In this document: one piece after another, positions 7,355 through 16,824 of the stretch
How positions within the stretch are numbered: the stretch's first letter is position 1
Layout of the letters: each line of letters opens with the position of its first letter
From: Bacteroidales bacterium
Lineage (GTDB): Bacteria; Bacteroidota; Bacteroidia; Bacteroidales; JAIORY01
Direction of reading: 5' to 3'
Assembly: GCA_021107915.1 (NCBI GenBank)
Contig: JAIORY010000297.1
Location: 1 to 34,004 of the forward strand
DNA length: 34,004 nucleotides
The notes under the pieces: model-generated
Databases searched by the model: none
The model's input: the letters and a program-made list of their open reading frames with translations, nothing else
What the model was told of the DNA's origin: nothing
Translations under genes and position numbers: made by a program

Positions 7355-9232
7355 ATGAAAAATTTGAAATTATTTACAACAGTTTTATTACTTATGTTTT
7401 TTTGCAATTATTCATTTGCAGAAATTATCAATGTCCCTGACGATCATACAACAATTCAAGAAGGTATTAATGCCGCAGCAGATGGTGATACAGTTCTTGT
7501 GCAACCCGGAACTTATGTAGAGAACATTAATTACAATGGAAAGAGCATTGTATTAGGTTCGCTATTTTTAACAACCGGCAATCCAGCCTATATTGCCGAA
7601 ACGGTAATTGACGGCAACGAACTGGAAAGAACCGTGATTATCGAAAATGCAACAGGAACAACTACGGTTTTGTGTGGATTTACGATCACGAATGGTTATT
7701 GTTATGATGGAGGTGGAGGTGTTTCTTGTATGAATAACTCCTCTATAACTTTAAAAAATTTAATGGTTTCGAATAATGTAACAGAAACAATGGGTGGCGG
7801 GATTTATTTACATGAAACTTCCAATGCAACAATAGAGGATGTTATTACTACTGATAATGCCTGCGGTATGAATGGCGGTGGAATTATGATATCACAATCT
7901 GAAGCATTTCTGACAAATGTTAAGGCGTTAAATAACTATGCCTTTAGTGCAGGAGGTGGTATTAAGTGTCATGGTGGTACAATTATTATAGAAAATTCCG
8001 AAATGTCAGGTAATGTTTCCGCATGGTCAGGCGGAGGCGGGGAATTCACCAATACTGATTTTTTGAATATGAATAATGTAATGGTATCTGATAATTATGC
8101 TGAAGGCACCGGTGGTGGATTAGTGTTTTTTGGAAATTATGGAACTGTCGAATTAAGTAATTCAGTAATCACAGGCAATTCCGGTAGTTTTGGTAGTTGG
8201 GGCAGTCTTGGTGCCGGTATTATGGTTGGAACTTGTACTGCGGAATTCACAAATGTTACATTTAGCGATAATTTCTGCGAATTAGCAGGTGGTACATGTT
8301 GGGTGTCATTTGGAACTATTGTTACTTTTATAGATTGTATTATGTGGAATAATAGTCCCGATGAAATTGGAATAAATGATAGTCCAACAAATCCAACCGA
8401 AATCACAATATCATATTGTGATATTCAAGGTGGAGAAGCAGGAATTGATGTCCCTGCTTCTGTAACTTTGAATTGGATGGAAGGTAACATTGATGAAGAT
8501 CCCTTATTTGCCTTTGAAGGAGAACATCTGTATTCAATATTAGAAGGTTCTCCTTGCATAGATACCGGCATACCGGATACAACCGGGCTTAATCTTCCTG
8601 AATTTGATTTTGCCGGAAATCTGAGGGTTATGGATGGACGAATTGAAATGGGTGCCTATGAATATACAACATTAATCTCTACTGATTTTACAGCTTCATA
8701 CACCGAAGGTTTATTCCCTTTTACTGTCGAATTTACAGATATGACCTCAGGTTACCCAACCGAATGGGAATGGGATTTTAACAATGATGGTGTAATTGAT
8801 TCGTATGATCAGAATCCAATATGGACATTTAATGAATTAGGTTATCATACTATTACATTAACTTCGTCAAACCCTTACAATGAAGATACTAAAATAAAAG
8901 AAGACTATATTCATGTTGTTGGGTGGGTTTCTGTAGATGAAGACATGCAGATAGCAGCACAATTAATTGGAAATTATCCAAATCCATTTTATAATTCAAC
9001 ACGAATAACTTATTATCTTGAAAATTCAGGCAAAACAGAATTAGCAATTTTTAATATATCAGGACAAAAAATATGTACCTTGATAAACAAATATCAGCCG
9101 GCAGGAGAGTATTCCGTTGTTTGGAACGGGAAGGATGATTCGGGAAAGAATGTTGGTTCGGGGATGTATTTTTACAAAATGAAACATGGTAAAAAATATA
9201 CTGGTTTTAAGAAAATGATTCTAATGAAATAG
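7355..9232 (+). CDS. Right-handed beta-helix (choice-of-anchor-Q-like) protein with PKD domain and T9SS sorting domain
   Basis: INVPDDHTTIQEGINAAADGDTVLVQPGTYVENINYNGKSI; GGG-rich helix repeats; PKD FTASYTEGLFPFTVEFTDMTSGYPTEWEWDFNNDG; C-terminal GNYPNPFYNSTRITYYL...GMYFYKMKHG. Confidence 0.9.
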   Translation: MKNLKLFTTVLLLMFFCNYSFAEIINVPDDHTTIQEGINAAADGDTVLVQPGTYVENINYNGKSIVLGSLFLTTGNPAYIAETVIDGNELERTVIIENATGTTTVLCGFTITNGYCYDGGGGVSCMNNSSITLKNLMVSNNVTETMGGGIYLHETSNATIEDVITTDNACGMNGGGIMISQSEAFLTNVKALNNYAFSAGGGIKCHGGTIIIENSEMSGNVSAWSGGGGEFTNTDFLNMNNVMVSDNYAEGTGGGLVFFGNYGTVELSNSVITGNSGSFGSWGSLGAGIMVGTCTAEFTNVTFSDNFCELAGGTCWVSFGTIVTFIDCIMWNNSPDEIGINDSPTNPTEITISYCDIQGGEAGIDVPASVTLNWMEGNIDEDPLFAFEGEHLYSILEGSPCIDTGIPDTTGLNLPEFDFAGNLRVMDGRIEMGAYEYTTLISTDFTASYTEGLFPFTVEFTDMTSGYPTEWEWDFNNDGVIDSYDQNPIWTFNELGYHTITLTSSNPYNEDTKIKEDYIHVVGWVSVDEDMQIAAQLIGNYPNPFYNSTRITYYLENSGKTELAIFNISGQKICTLINKYQPAGEYSVVWNGKDDSGKNVGSGMYFYKMKHGKKYTGFKKMILMK

Positions 9233-9317
9233 AAAGAATTCATTGAATACTATGCATTGCTTTCCAATATTCCACATTTTAATTAATAGGTTAAAACAGA
9301 GCAGGCTCAGAATAAAC

Positions 9318-10043
9318 TTACATCGCAATTCCCTGAATAAATCGCTCCACTCCGTTTACATATTTTGAGCTTTTTGTCATGCGGAAAGGGAAGTTGCCGG
9401 AAACAGAATTTGCCATATCATCATCTTTGAAATTATATTTTAACTCAACTATAATGTCTGTTTCATTAACAGATTTTTTTAAGTAGGAATTATTTCTTCG
9501 TGAAATATCGTAATAAAATAATTTATTGTCGATGGTAGTTCTAAATTTTTTATCAAACGAAAGAAAATATTTTCTTGTATAGCTGTTAAGAAGATGAGGC
9601 TCGAGCGGGATGATATCTTCCCTTACCCAATCCGGCAGGTCTGAGTCGGCAAAAGTTTCTATTAAAGTGTTTTGATCGAAATTTTCGTCAAGAGTAAATG
9701 CTTTTAAACGAAAAGATAATTTATCGCCCACAGCACCTGCTTTAAGTTTGAATTCCAGAACCGGCTTTTTAATCTCACCGAACATCTCGCCATACCATCT
9801 TATTCTTACTTTTTTCCTACGGCTTTTTCCCATAACATTTTCCAGAAAATATGTAAGGTTTGGTGTGTCGAGATAAATATTATTGACATATCTTTCGTGA
9901 AATATTTCGGAAAAGGCGGATGGATGAGTTTTAACAATTTGTATTATTCCGGCTCTTGATAAGCCTCCTATAACAAATTTTCGCTCATACCTGCTTCGTT
10001 TTTCTTTCACTGCCTGTTCTGTCATTTTTACGTAATCTTTCAA
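9318..10043 (-). CDS. VTC-domain protein (polyphosphate polymerase-like)
   Basis: RYERKFVIGGL...YVNNIYLDTPNLTYFLENVMGKSRRKKVRIRWYGE...KPVLEFKLKAGAVGDKLSF is typical of the VTC superfamily. Confidence 0.82.
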   Translation of the reverse strand: MKDYVKMTEQAVKEKRSRYERKFVIGGLSRAGIIQIVKTHPSAFSEIFHERYVNNIYLDTPNLTYFLENVMGKSRRKKVRIRWYGEMFGEIKKPVLEFKLKAGAVGDKLSFRLKAFTLDENFDQNTLIETFADSDLPDWVREDIIPLEPHLLNSYTRKYFLSFDKKFRTTIDNKLFYYDISRRNNSYLKKSVNETDIIVELKYNFKDDDMANSVSGNFPFRMTKSSKYVNGVERFIQGIAM

Positions 10044-10098
10044 TTCTTGATAAGATGCTGTGAAAAAATAAATATGCCACAGATTCTCAGATTATTCT

Positions 10099-10782
10099 CT
10101 AATAATTTTTATTATCAATAAAAGTAACTTTAACAGATTTATTTAACTTTTGAAGGTCTTCTTTGCATGATTGAAGGTCATCGGATTTTACCGTTTCTAC
10201 CAAAAATGAAACTTCGATTATGTTTTCGTTTTCATCGAAACGTTTAAGTTCGGCAGCTTTAAAGTATTTCTTAATTATTTTGGAGATGTCTTTTAACTGA
10301 ATGGAATTTGGCGAATCGCTGCTAACGGTAAAAAATAAATTCTGTGCTTCGCTCTTTCCTCTCAAAAAGTAACGAGTCCAGATTATTAACATGGCAACCA
10401 AAAATGCAACTAAAACAATCATAGTTTGATTTGCACCAAGACCCAGACCAATTGAAATTGCAAAAAACAAATAAACCAGTTCTTCAGGTTCTTTAATTGC
10501 TGCTCTGAACCTAACAATAGAAAGCGCTCCTACAAGTCCTAACGAAAGTGCTAATGAAGATTTTACGATTGAAATTATCAGCATTGTAGTAAATGCAATA
10601 AGCAAAAAGTTGGCTGCAAACATTTTTCTGTTCGACAGGCTTTTCGCACATTTGGCATAAGTCTTTTCAAGTATTAACGCCAATATAATTATTACAACAG
10701 AATTTATTAAAAAATCTGTTATTGAAATTTCCTGACTTTCTGTTATTAAAAACTTCTGAAATAATTCCCATTTTGTGTTCAT
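10099..10782 (-). CDS. DUF4956 family membrane protein
   Basis: Multi-TM; SLALSLGLVGALSIVRFRAAIKEPEELVYLFFAISIGLGLGANQ is the characteristic core. Confidence 0.85.
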   Translation of the reverse strand: MNTKWELFQKFLITESQEISITDFLINSVVIIILALILEKTYAKCAKSLSNRKMFAANFLLIAFTTMLIISIVKSSLALSLGLVGALSIVRFRAAIKEPEELVYLFFAISIGLGLGANQTMIVLVAFLVAMLIIWTRYFLRGKSEAQNLFFTVSSDSPNSIQLKDISKIIKKYFKAAELKRFDENENIIEVSFLVETVKSDDLQSCKEDLQKLNKSVKVTFIDNKNY

Positions 10783-10840
10783 GTGTTTATTGCTTTAATT
10801 CGAGTTTGCAAAAGTAATTTATTTATTTTTATACTGAAAA

Positions 10841-10875
10841 ATTTAAAATGACTAAAATTTAAAATGACTAAAATT
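10841..10875. repeat. Short tandem repeat, 16-bp unit ATTTAAAATGACTAAA x 2.2
   Basis: Exact repetition at 10841-10856 and 10857-10872, then ATT. Confidence 0.9.
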
Positions 10876-13800
10876 AATAAAATATTTCCGCGACATTTTC
10901 CTTACTTCCATTTATTTTAATCGTATTAATAACCGCTTCCGATGCTTTTTCTATCAAATGTTGAGTTTTATTTCCCTTAAGTTTACACTGAGATAAAATG
11001 ATTTTTGCAGAACCAAATTCCGGTTTTTTCTGAAATGCTACAATACTGTAATTGCAATTAAATATTTCCGAATTATTTACTCTGACTATAGTTTTATCTT
11101 TTGATGCAATCCCAATATTTGAGCTTTCAACTTTTGTATTAATGACGGTAATATTCGATGCTTCACCACCACTAATTCCTTTATCTTTTGCATTAGAAAT
11201 AAAACATTTTTCGATAAGTATTTTGCTTCCCGAAAAATCTATTGCATCGTTACCAATAGAATCAAAAGTTGTTTTAAAAACTTTTCCGGTACAAAAATCC
11301 GAATCAAAAGCATCAGAAAAAATATTTTTAAACAAACATTCAGTAACTTCAAACTCCGAGCGGATAGTATTTAGTGCATCCTCACAATGATTTTTAATAA
11401 ATTGTGAATTAATGATCTTTACATCCGATTCATAAAAATTAACAGCTCCTGTTAAAGTCCATCCTTTATAATCAAGAGTATTGAGTCCCTTGAAAATTGT
11501 ATTATTAACTGATGAAGTTTTCCCGGCTTTCAATACAGTAAATCCCATTGCAGAAAAATCTGACGAATAGATAATTACAGGATTGTCTTTTGTTCCGTTA
11601 AAATAAACCGGAGAAAACGAAATAAATCCTGCTCCGTTTATCAGGTCAATTTCAAAACCTTTTTCAAAACTTACCGAATATCCTTTGGGGATGATAATAA
11701 ACTTGTCGGAAGAATATTCCCCGCTTTTAAATACCACTTTTTTCCCGTTAAGGACTTCGTAAATATCACTTTCGGGAAATGTGTTTTCTTCCATCAACTC
11801 AAGACGTGGCGTTGTTATTCCCGGCGATTGCCATGGATAAATCGGAGAAACATAAGTCTTAAATTTCCTGTCAATAATAAAATAAAGAAAAGCTGCATTA
11901 GTGTCGGATATAACAACTGCCGAATTTGTTGTGCCTTCATTTTTATTGAAAGAATTAATTACAGGTTCGGGATTGAAAAAATTGGTGATGCTTTTTTCAT
12001 TTCGTCCGGTGCCGAGCAAAATAATATCAAGAGCATTATAATTAAAAATCTTTAATATACTTGAATCAGTAGATTTTTTTTCTGTAAAAGCCTTTACATG
12101 TTTTGCCGGATATTCATCTCGTACCAATGTATCGGAAGGAACAAATGTTTCCCACTTCGAGCGTGTTTTACTGACATAATCAGGGTTTTTATCTACAAAT
12201 TCTTTATATTCTTCCAATGTATCTCTAATAGCCTGTGCATTGGAATACAAAAAAGAATAATCAAATTTATAACCTTCAAATTCAGTACTAATCATTTTTT
12301 CGTATTTATTAATTTCAGGCAAATATTTTTCCTGAAAAGAATGTATAAAATCCTCATCCGAAAATTTCTTCAAATAAAGAATATACTTATTTACAAAAGT
12401 TGTATCACAAAATAAATTATTACGAATTGTGGAAGTTTGATCATATTGTTGAAACTTGGAAAATCCGTAAATCGGAATATCAAAAAACTCGTAAACTCCT
12501 TTATGAATATAACCATCAAAAGCTATTGGCTCAAGTTTGCAAGTAACAGGATTAAAATATTGCCTTTGATTGTGCCATATCATTCCGTGGTAAAATTTGG
12601 CAACATCAATAATTGCATAAAATTTTGCTATGGCATCCAAATCAAAAATTTCAGAGGCATCAAGCAAATGATTTTTATATCCCCAATAGAGGTTTTGCCC
12701 TGACAAAAATTGATTATATAAAACCGGATTACTAATTGTTCGGTTCCCTTTAAAAGGTTCAACACAGGAAGCCTCAAAATATGGTGTTTGGTAGTTTACA
12801 TTATCTTCGATATCAAGTTTTTGTTTGTACCAGAACTCCGTTTCAGATAATTTCAAAATTGGACCTTCGCGCCTGTTTCGTGACTCAACAAGTTGTTTAA
12901 CAAAATGTTCTTCAAACGCATAAACACCTAAGCTGCGGTTGTTTAATATTACTGGAACAAAACCATAACGCGGACTTAATACATCAACATAGTCAAACAG
13001 TTTCTGGGCTAACCATCCTAAAATAAAACCTCTGGAAAGTGGAGTTTGAACAGAAAATTCTCTCATACCTTTCCATGAAAATTCTCTTTTTAATTTTATT
13101 CTGAACGACCATTTTTTCCCTTCAAGATGATCGAGCCAGTCACCTTTAAGTCTAATCTTTGATCTCATCACCGTATCACCCCAAAAAACAATTCCATTAA
13201 CCCAATCATTATCCTGAGTTTCGAGAATCCCTTTTTGAAATGCCTCAAGGCGTTTGTTATGAAGTTTCACCATTTCGGTAGTATCGATAAAAATTCTTAA
13301 CGGTTCTTCATTTTCAAATACAGGGTAATTTTTATCTTTAAATCTTTCGATTTTCAAATCATCAAAATATGCAGGAACAGTATCCGGATTCCAGCAATAA
13401 AATTTGAATTTCGTATTGTTAAGATGAGGTGGAATTGAGACTTCGAGTTTTAATTGTTCCCAGCCATTTTCATCAACTGCAACAGTTGTCTTACTTACTC
13501 TATAGTATTTTGATGCGACATCAGAGGCAGCAACCAAAATTCCATGATTTCCCTTTGATTTTCTCCAAACAGTTATCTGATAATAATCATCAGTTTTTGC
13601 ATGATTAACATCATACGAAAGCCCGAATTGTCTTTTCCTCGATAATTTCATTGAATAATCTCCCGAACGGGAAACTTCATTTGTCCGTGTTTTGATATGT
13701 GAAAACTCGATTTCGGGAATTGATGATTTAATCTTTTTTCCATCTTCCGTTATCTTTTCAAAATCACATTTAAGCTCACCGGAATACTCGATTTTATCAC

Positions 13801-13957
13801 CATTCATGCAACTTTGAAGAAATAAAAAAGTTATCAATCCTAATAATAAAAAAAGTTTTCCAAGTACTTTTCCTAAAAAAGAAAATTTAACTTCCAAAGA
13901 TTTAAATATTTGATTATGACCCATTGAAAACATCCCATTTTTCTGACAAAAGTACAA
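10874..13957 (-). CDS. CotH kinase-like lipoprotein with C-terminal right-handed beta-helix; start may be M at about 13924
   Basis: Lipobox-like LFLQSCMNG; CotH-like RLKGDWLDHLEGKKWSFRIKLKREFSWKGMREFSVQTPLSRGFILGWLAQKLFDYVDVLSPRYGFVPVILNNRSLGVYAFEEHF; beta-helix-like C-terminal third. Confidence 0.8.
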   Translation of the reverse strand: MYFCQKNGMFSMGHNQIFKSLEVKFSFLGKVLGKLFLLLGLITFLFLQSCMNGDKIEYSGELKCDFEKITEDGKKIKSSIPEIEFSHIKTRTNEVSRSGDYSMKLSRKRQFGLSYDVNHAKTDDYYQITVWRKSKGNHGILVAASDVASKYYRVSKTTVAVDENGWEQLKLEVSIPPHLNNTKFKFYCWNPDTVPAYFDDLKIERFKDKNYPVFENEEPLRIFIDTTEMVKLHNKRLEAFQKGILETQDNDWVNGIVFWGDTVMRSKIRLKGDWLDHLEGKKWSFRIKLKREFSWKGMREFSVQTPLSRGFILGWLAQKLFDYVDVLSPRYGFVPVILNNRSLGVYAFEEHFVKQLVESRNRREGPILKLSETEFWYKQKLDIEDNVNYQTPYFEASCVEPFKGNRTISNPVLYNQFLSGQNLYWGYKNHLLDASEIFDLDAIAKFYAIIDVAKFYHGMIWHNQRQYFNPVTCKLEPIAFDGYIHKGVYEFFDIPIYGFSKFQQYDQTSTIRNNLFCDTTFVNKYILYLKKFSDEDFIHSFQEKYLPEINKYEKMISTEFEGYKFDYSFLYSNAQAIRDTLEEYKEFVDKNPDYVSKTRSKWETFVPSDTLVRDEYPAKHVKAFTEKKSTDSSILKIFNYNALDIILLGTGRNEKSITNFFNPEPVINSFNKNEGTTNSAVVISDTNAAFLYFIIDRKFKTYVSPIYPWQSPGITTPRLELMEENTFPESDIYEVLNGKKVVFKSGEYSSDKFIIIPKGYSVSFEKGFEIDLINGAGFISFSPVYFNGTKDNPVIIYSSDFSAMGFTVLKAGKTSSVNNTIFKGLNTLDYKGWTLTGAVNFYESDVKIINSQFIKNHCEDALNTIRSEFEVTECLFKNIFSDAFDSDFCTGKVFKTTFDSIGNDAIDFSGSKILIEKCFISNAKDKGISGGEASNITVINTKVESSNIGIASKDKTIVRVNNSEIFNCNYSIVAFQKKPEFGSAKIILSQCKLKGNKTQHLIEKASEAVINTIKINGSKENVAEIFY

Positions 13958-14046
13958 TATTAATTTCTATGAAATAAAACTTAATAACAATAAAAAAGTT
14001 GCATATTTGTAGTCTCAAATTCCAAATAAATTTTAATATTGGTTCA

Positions 14047-14769
14047 ATGGGCATAGAAAAACTTTCGATACTTATACCTGCATATAATGAAGCAATTACA
14101 ATTGCTAAAATACTGAAGAAAGTATGTGATGTTGAATTGACGAATAATATCAAAAAAGAAATTATTATTATAAACGATTGTTCGATTGATAATACTTCGC
14201 AAATTGTAAATGAATTTATCAGTAATTACAATGATTTTGATATCCGTCTTATTGAGCAAATGATAAATCAGGGAAAAGGTGCTGCTTTGCATCGTGGAAT
14301 AAAGGAAGCAAGCGGAGATGCAATAATTATTCAAGATGCCGATCTTGAGTATGATCCCGAAGATTATAATATTCTGTTAAAACCGTTGGTTAATGACGTT
14401 GCTGATGTAGTTTACGGATCAAGGTTTATGGGAGGAAAACCACATCGGATTTTGTTTTTCTGGCACTCTTTAGGAAATAAATTTCTGACATATTTATCAA
14501 ATATGCTTACAAATTTAAATCTCACCGACATGGAAACATGTTATAAATTATTCAGGGCAGATGTAATTAAAAAGATTGACTTTAAAGAGAAAAAATTTGG
14601 TTTTGAACCTGAAGTAACGGCAAAAATTTCACGTATGCCCAATATCCGCATATATGAAGTAGGTATTGCTTACTACGGACGTACATATACCGATGGCAAG
14701 AAAATAAGTTGGAAAGACGGACTACGAGCAATATACAGCATCCTGAAATATAATATTTTTTCCAGATAA
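14047..14769 (+). CDS. Glycosyltransferase family 2 (polyprenyl-phosphate glycosyltransferase-like)
   Basis: MGIEKLSILIPAYNEAITIAKILKKV...IIINDCSIDNTSQIV...GKGAALHRGIKEASGDAIIIQDADLEYDPEDY; RBS-proximal M at 14047 preferred over 13999. Confidence 0.9.
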   Translation: MGIEKLSILIPAYNEAITIAKILKKVCDVELTNNIKKEIIIINDCSIDNTSQIVNEFISNYNDFDIRLIEQMINQGKGAALHRGIKEASGDAIIIQDADLEYDPEDYNILLKPLVNDVADVVYGSRFMGGKPHRILFFWHSLGNKFLTYLSNMLTNLNLTDMETCYKLFRADVIKKIDFKEKKFGFEPEVTAKISRMPNIRIYEVGIAYYGRTYTDGKKISWKDGLRAIYSILKYNIFSR

Positions 14770-14959
14770 TGAAGTTTCAAAACAATAACTGCTTATTTTA
14801 TAATAGAACAATAGAAACAAATTATCTTGTTTTATTTTTGTAAGTTTTCAGACAAAATATACTTTCGGCTTTCATTATCCTGAAAGAAATTGTTTACTTT
14901 TACAAAAGTCATACGGGTAAGAAATCCATTTATTAACAAACAAAATTCGAATAAACATA

Positions 14960-15541
14960 ATGACCCAATCAAAAGAATATTTTATCCACGAAACCGCAAT
15001 TGTTGATGCCGGCTGTACAATCGGAAAAGACAGCAAAATTTGGCATTTTTCACATATTATGTCGAATTGTGTTTTAGGTGAAAAATGTAATATCGGACAA
15101 AATGTTGTTGTCTTCCCCGAAGTTACACTTGGCAAAAATGTAAAAGTTCAGAATAATGTTTCGATTTACACAGGAGTAATTTGCGAAGATGATGTTTTTC
15201 TTGGACCTTCAATGGTTTTTACAAATGTAACAAACCCGCGAAGTGGAGTAAACAGAAGAGGGCAATACGAAAAAACTATCGTCAAAAAGGGAGCTACAAT
15301 CGGTGCCAATGCAACCATAGTTTGCGGACATAATATTGGTGAATATGCATTTATCGGAGCCGGAGCCGTAGTAACCAAAGAAGTTCTGCCTTACGCTCTT
15401 GTTGTTGGTAATCCTGCAAAACACATTGGCTGGATGAGTGAATACGGTCATCGTTTACATTTTAATAATGATGGAAATGCTGAATGCCCCGAAAGTAAAG
15501 AAAAATATAAAAAGGAAAACGGAGAAGTTTTCAAGTTGTAA
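14960..15541 (+). CDS. Left-handed beta-helix acyltransferase, WbpD-like UDP-2-acetamido-3-amino-sugar N-acetyltransferase
   Basis: [92 protein letters not shown]...[20 protein letters not shown]. Confidence 0.85.
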   Translation: MTQSKEYFIHETAIVDAGCTIGKDSKIWHFSHIMSNCVLGEKCNIGQNVVVFPEVTLGKNVKVQNNVSIYTGVICEDDVFLGPSMVFTNVTNPRSGVNRRGQYEKTIVKKGATIGANATIVCGHNIGEYAFIGAGAVVTKEVLPYALVVGNPAKHIGWMSEYGHRLHFNNDGNAECPESKEKYKKENGEVFKL

Positions 15542-15699
15542 TTGAGTCCGCTCTAAAAAGTCAAAAAAATAAAAAATGCCACCAAAACACCAAAACACAA
15601 AAATCCACAAACAAAAAATATCAATAAATTAATTTTAGTGAAATTTAGTGCTTTTGTGTTTTCGTGGCTAAAAAATACTTTTCGGAGAGGACTCAATAT
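15541..15699. repeat. Compound imperfect palindromic intergenic element (about 155 bp, nested arms)
   Basis: Outer arms TTGAGTCCGCTCTAAAAAGT / ACTTTTCGGAGAGGACTCAA; inner arms GCCACCAAAACACCAAAACAC (15578-15598) / AGTGCTTTTGTGTTTTCGTGGC (about 15647-15668). Confidence 0.85.
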
Positions 15700-15748
15700 T
15701 TAATTTTTTCTTAACTTTGTCTTAATAATAATATCAAAAATATTAACC

Positions 15749-16765
15749 ATGAAAATATTAGTTACCGGCGGAACAGGCTACATCGGATCACATACAACTG
15801 TTGAGCTACAAAATAGTGGTCATGAAGTAATAATTGTTGACAACCTTTCAAACTCAAATATTAATGTTTTAGATTCTATCGAAAAAATCTCGGGAATAAA
15901 GCCGGAGTTCGAGCAATTTGATTTGATTGACACGGAAAAAACAACGGACTTTTTTAAACGTAACAACGACATTCAGGGAATCATCCATTTTGCAGCATTC
16001 AAAGCAGTTGGCGAATCTGTTGATAATCCTTTAATGTATTACCGGAATAATCTTTTTTCGCTGGTAAATATTTTACAGGGAATGAAAGATAACAATATAG
16101 AAAATTTTGTTTTTTCTTCATCCTGTACAGTTTACGGTCAGCCGGAAGAACTGCCTGTTACAGAAAACGCTCCTATTCAAAAAGCTGCCTCTCCATACGG
16201 AAATACCAAACAAATTTCCGAAGAAATAATTTTTGACACCGTTAAAGTATCAGGAATCAAAGGAATGGCATTAAGATATTTTAATCCAATCGGTGCTCAC
16301 AAAAGTGCAATAATCGGAGAACTTCCGCTGGGCATTCCGAATAATTTAATGCCATTTATCACTCAAACTGTAATTGGAATCAGGGAACAACTCAGAGTTT
16401 TTGGAGATGATTATTCTACTCCAGACGGAACTGCAATTCGTGATTATATTCATGTTGTGGATATTGCCAAAGCTCATGTTATAGCTGTTGAACGCATGGT
16501 AAATAAGAAAATGAAAAAGGATTTTGAAATGTTTAATCTCGGAACAGGAAATGGATATTCAGTTCTTGAAGTAATAAAATCATTTGAAAAAGTTACCGGA
16601 GAAAAACTTAATTATAAAATTGTTGACCGCAGGGCAGGTGACATCACACAAGTTTGGGCTGATACAAAATTTGCAAACGATGAACTGGGCTGGAAAGCGG
16701 AGAAAGATATTGATGAAATGACTTTGTCAGCATGGAATTGGGAGTTGGCATTGAAAGAAATTTAA
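15749..16765 (+). CDS. galE: UDP-glucose 4-epimerase
   Basis: MKILVTGGTGYIGSHTTVELQNSGHEVIIVDNLSNS...SSSCTVYGQPEELPVTE...SPYGNTK...LRYFNPIGAH; TAACTTTG -7-like motif at 15712-15719. Confidence 0.95.
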   Translation: MKILVTGGTGYIGSHTTVELQNSGHEVIIVDNLSNSNINVLDSIEKISGIKPEFEQFDLIDTEKTTDFFKRNNDIQGIIHFAAFKAVGESVDNPLMYYRNNLFSLVNILQGMKDNNIENFVFSSSCTVYGQPEELPVTENAPIQKAASPYGNTKQISEEIIFDTVKVSGIKGMALRYFNPIGAHKSAIIGELPLGIPNNLMPFITQTVIGIREQLRVFGDDYSTPDGTAIRDYIHVVDIAKAHVIAVERMVNKKMKKDFEMFNLGTGNGYSVLEVIKSFEKVTGEKLNYKIVDRRAGDITQVWADTKFANDELGWKAEKDIDEMTLSAWNWELALKEI

Positions 16766-16824
16766 AATTTAAAATGATGAATTTAAAATTTAGAATTTTA
16801 AAAAACAAACATAAAAAACAACAA

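Noticed and set aside
10841-10875. 16-bp tandem repeat as an iteron or regulatory array
   Set aside because: Only 2.2 copies, A+T-rich, overlapping a stop codon; most likely slippage.
11052-12703. Plus-strand ORFs antisense to the CotH-like gene
   Set aside because: Shadow ORFs of a strongly supported minus-strand CDS; compositionally biased translations.
16732-16824. N-terminal extension of rfbB overlapping galE
   Set aside because: Low-complexity AATTTAAAATT sequence; MKKILITGGAGFIG at 16825 is the canonical start.
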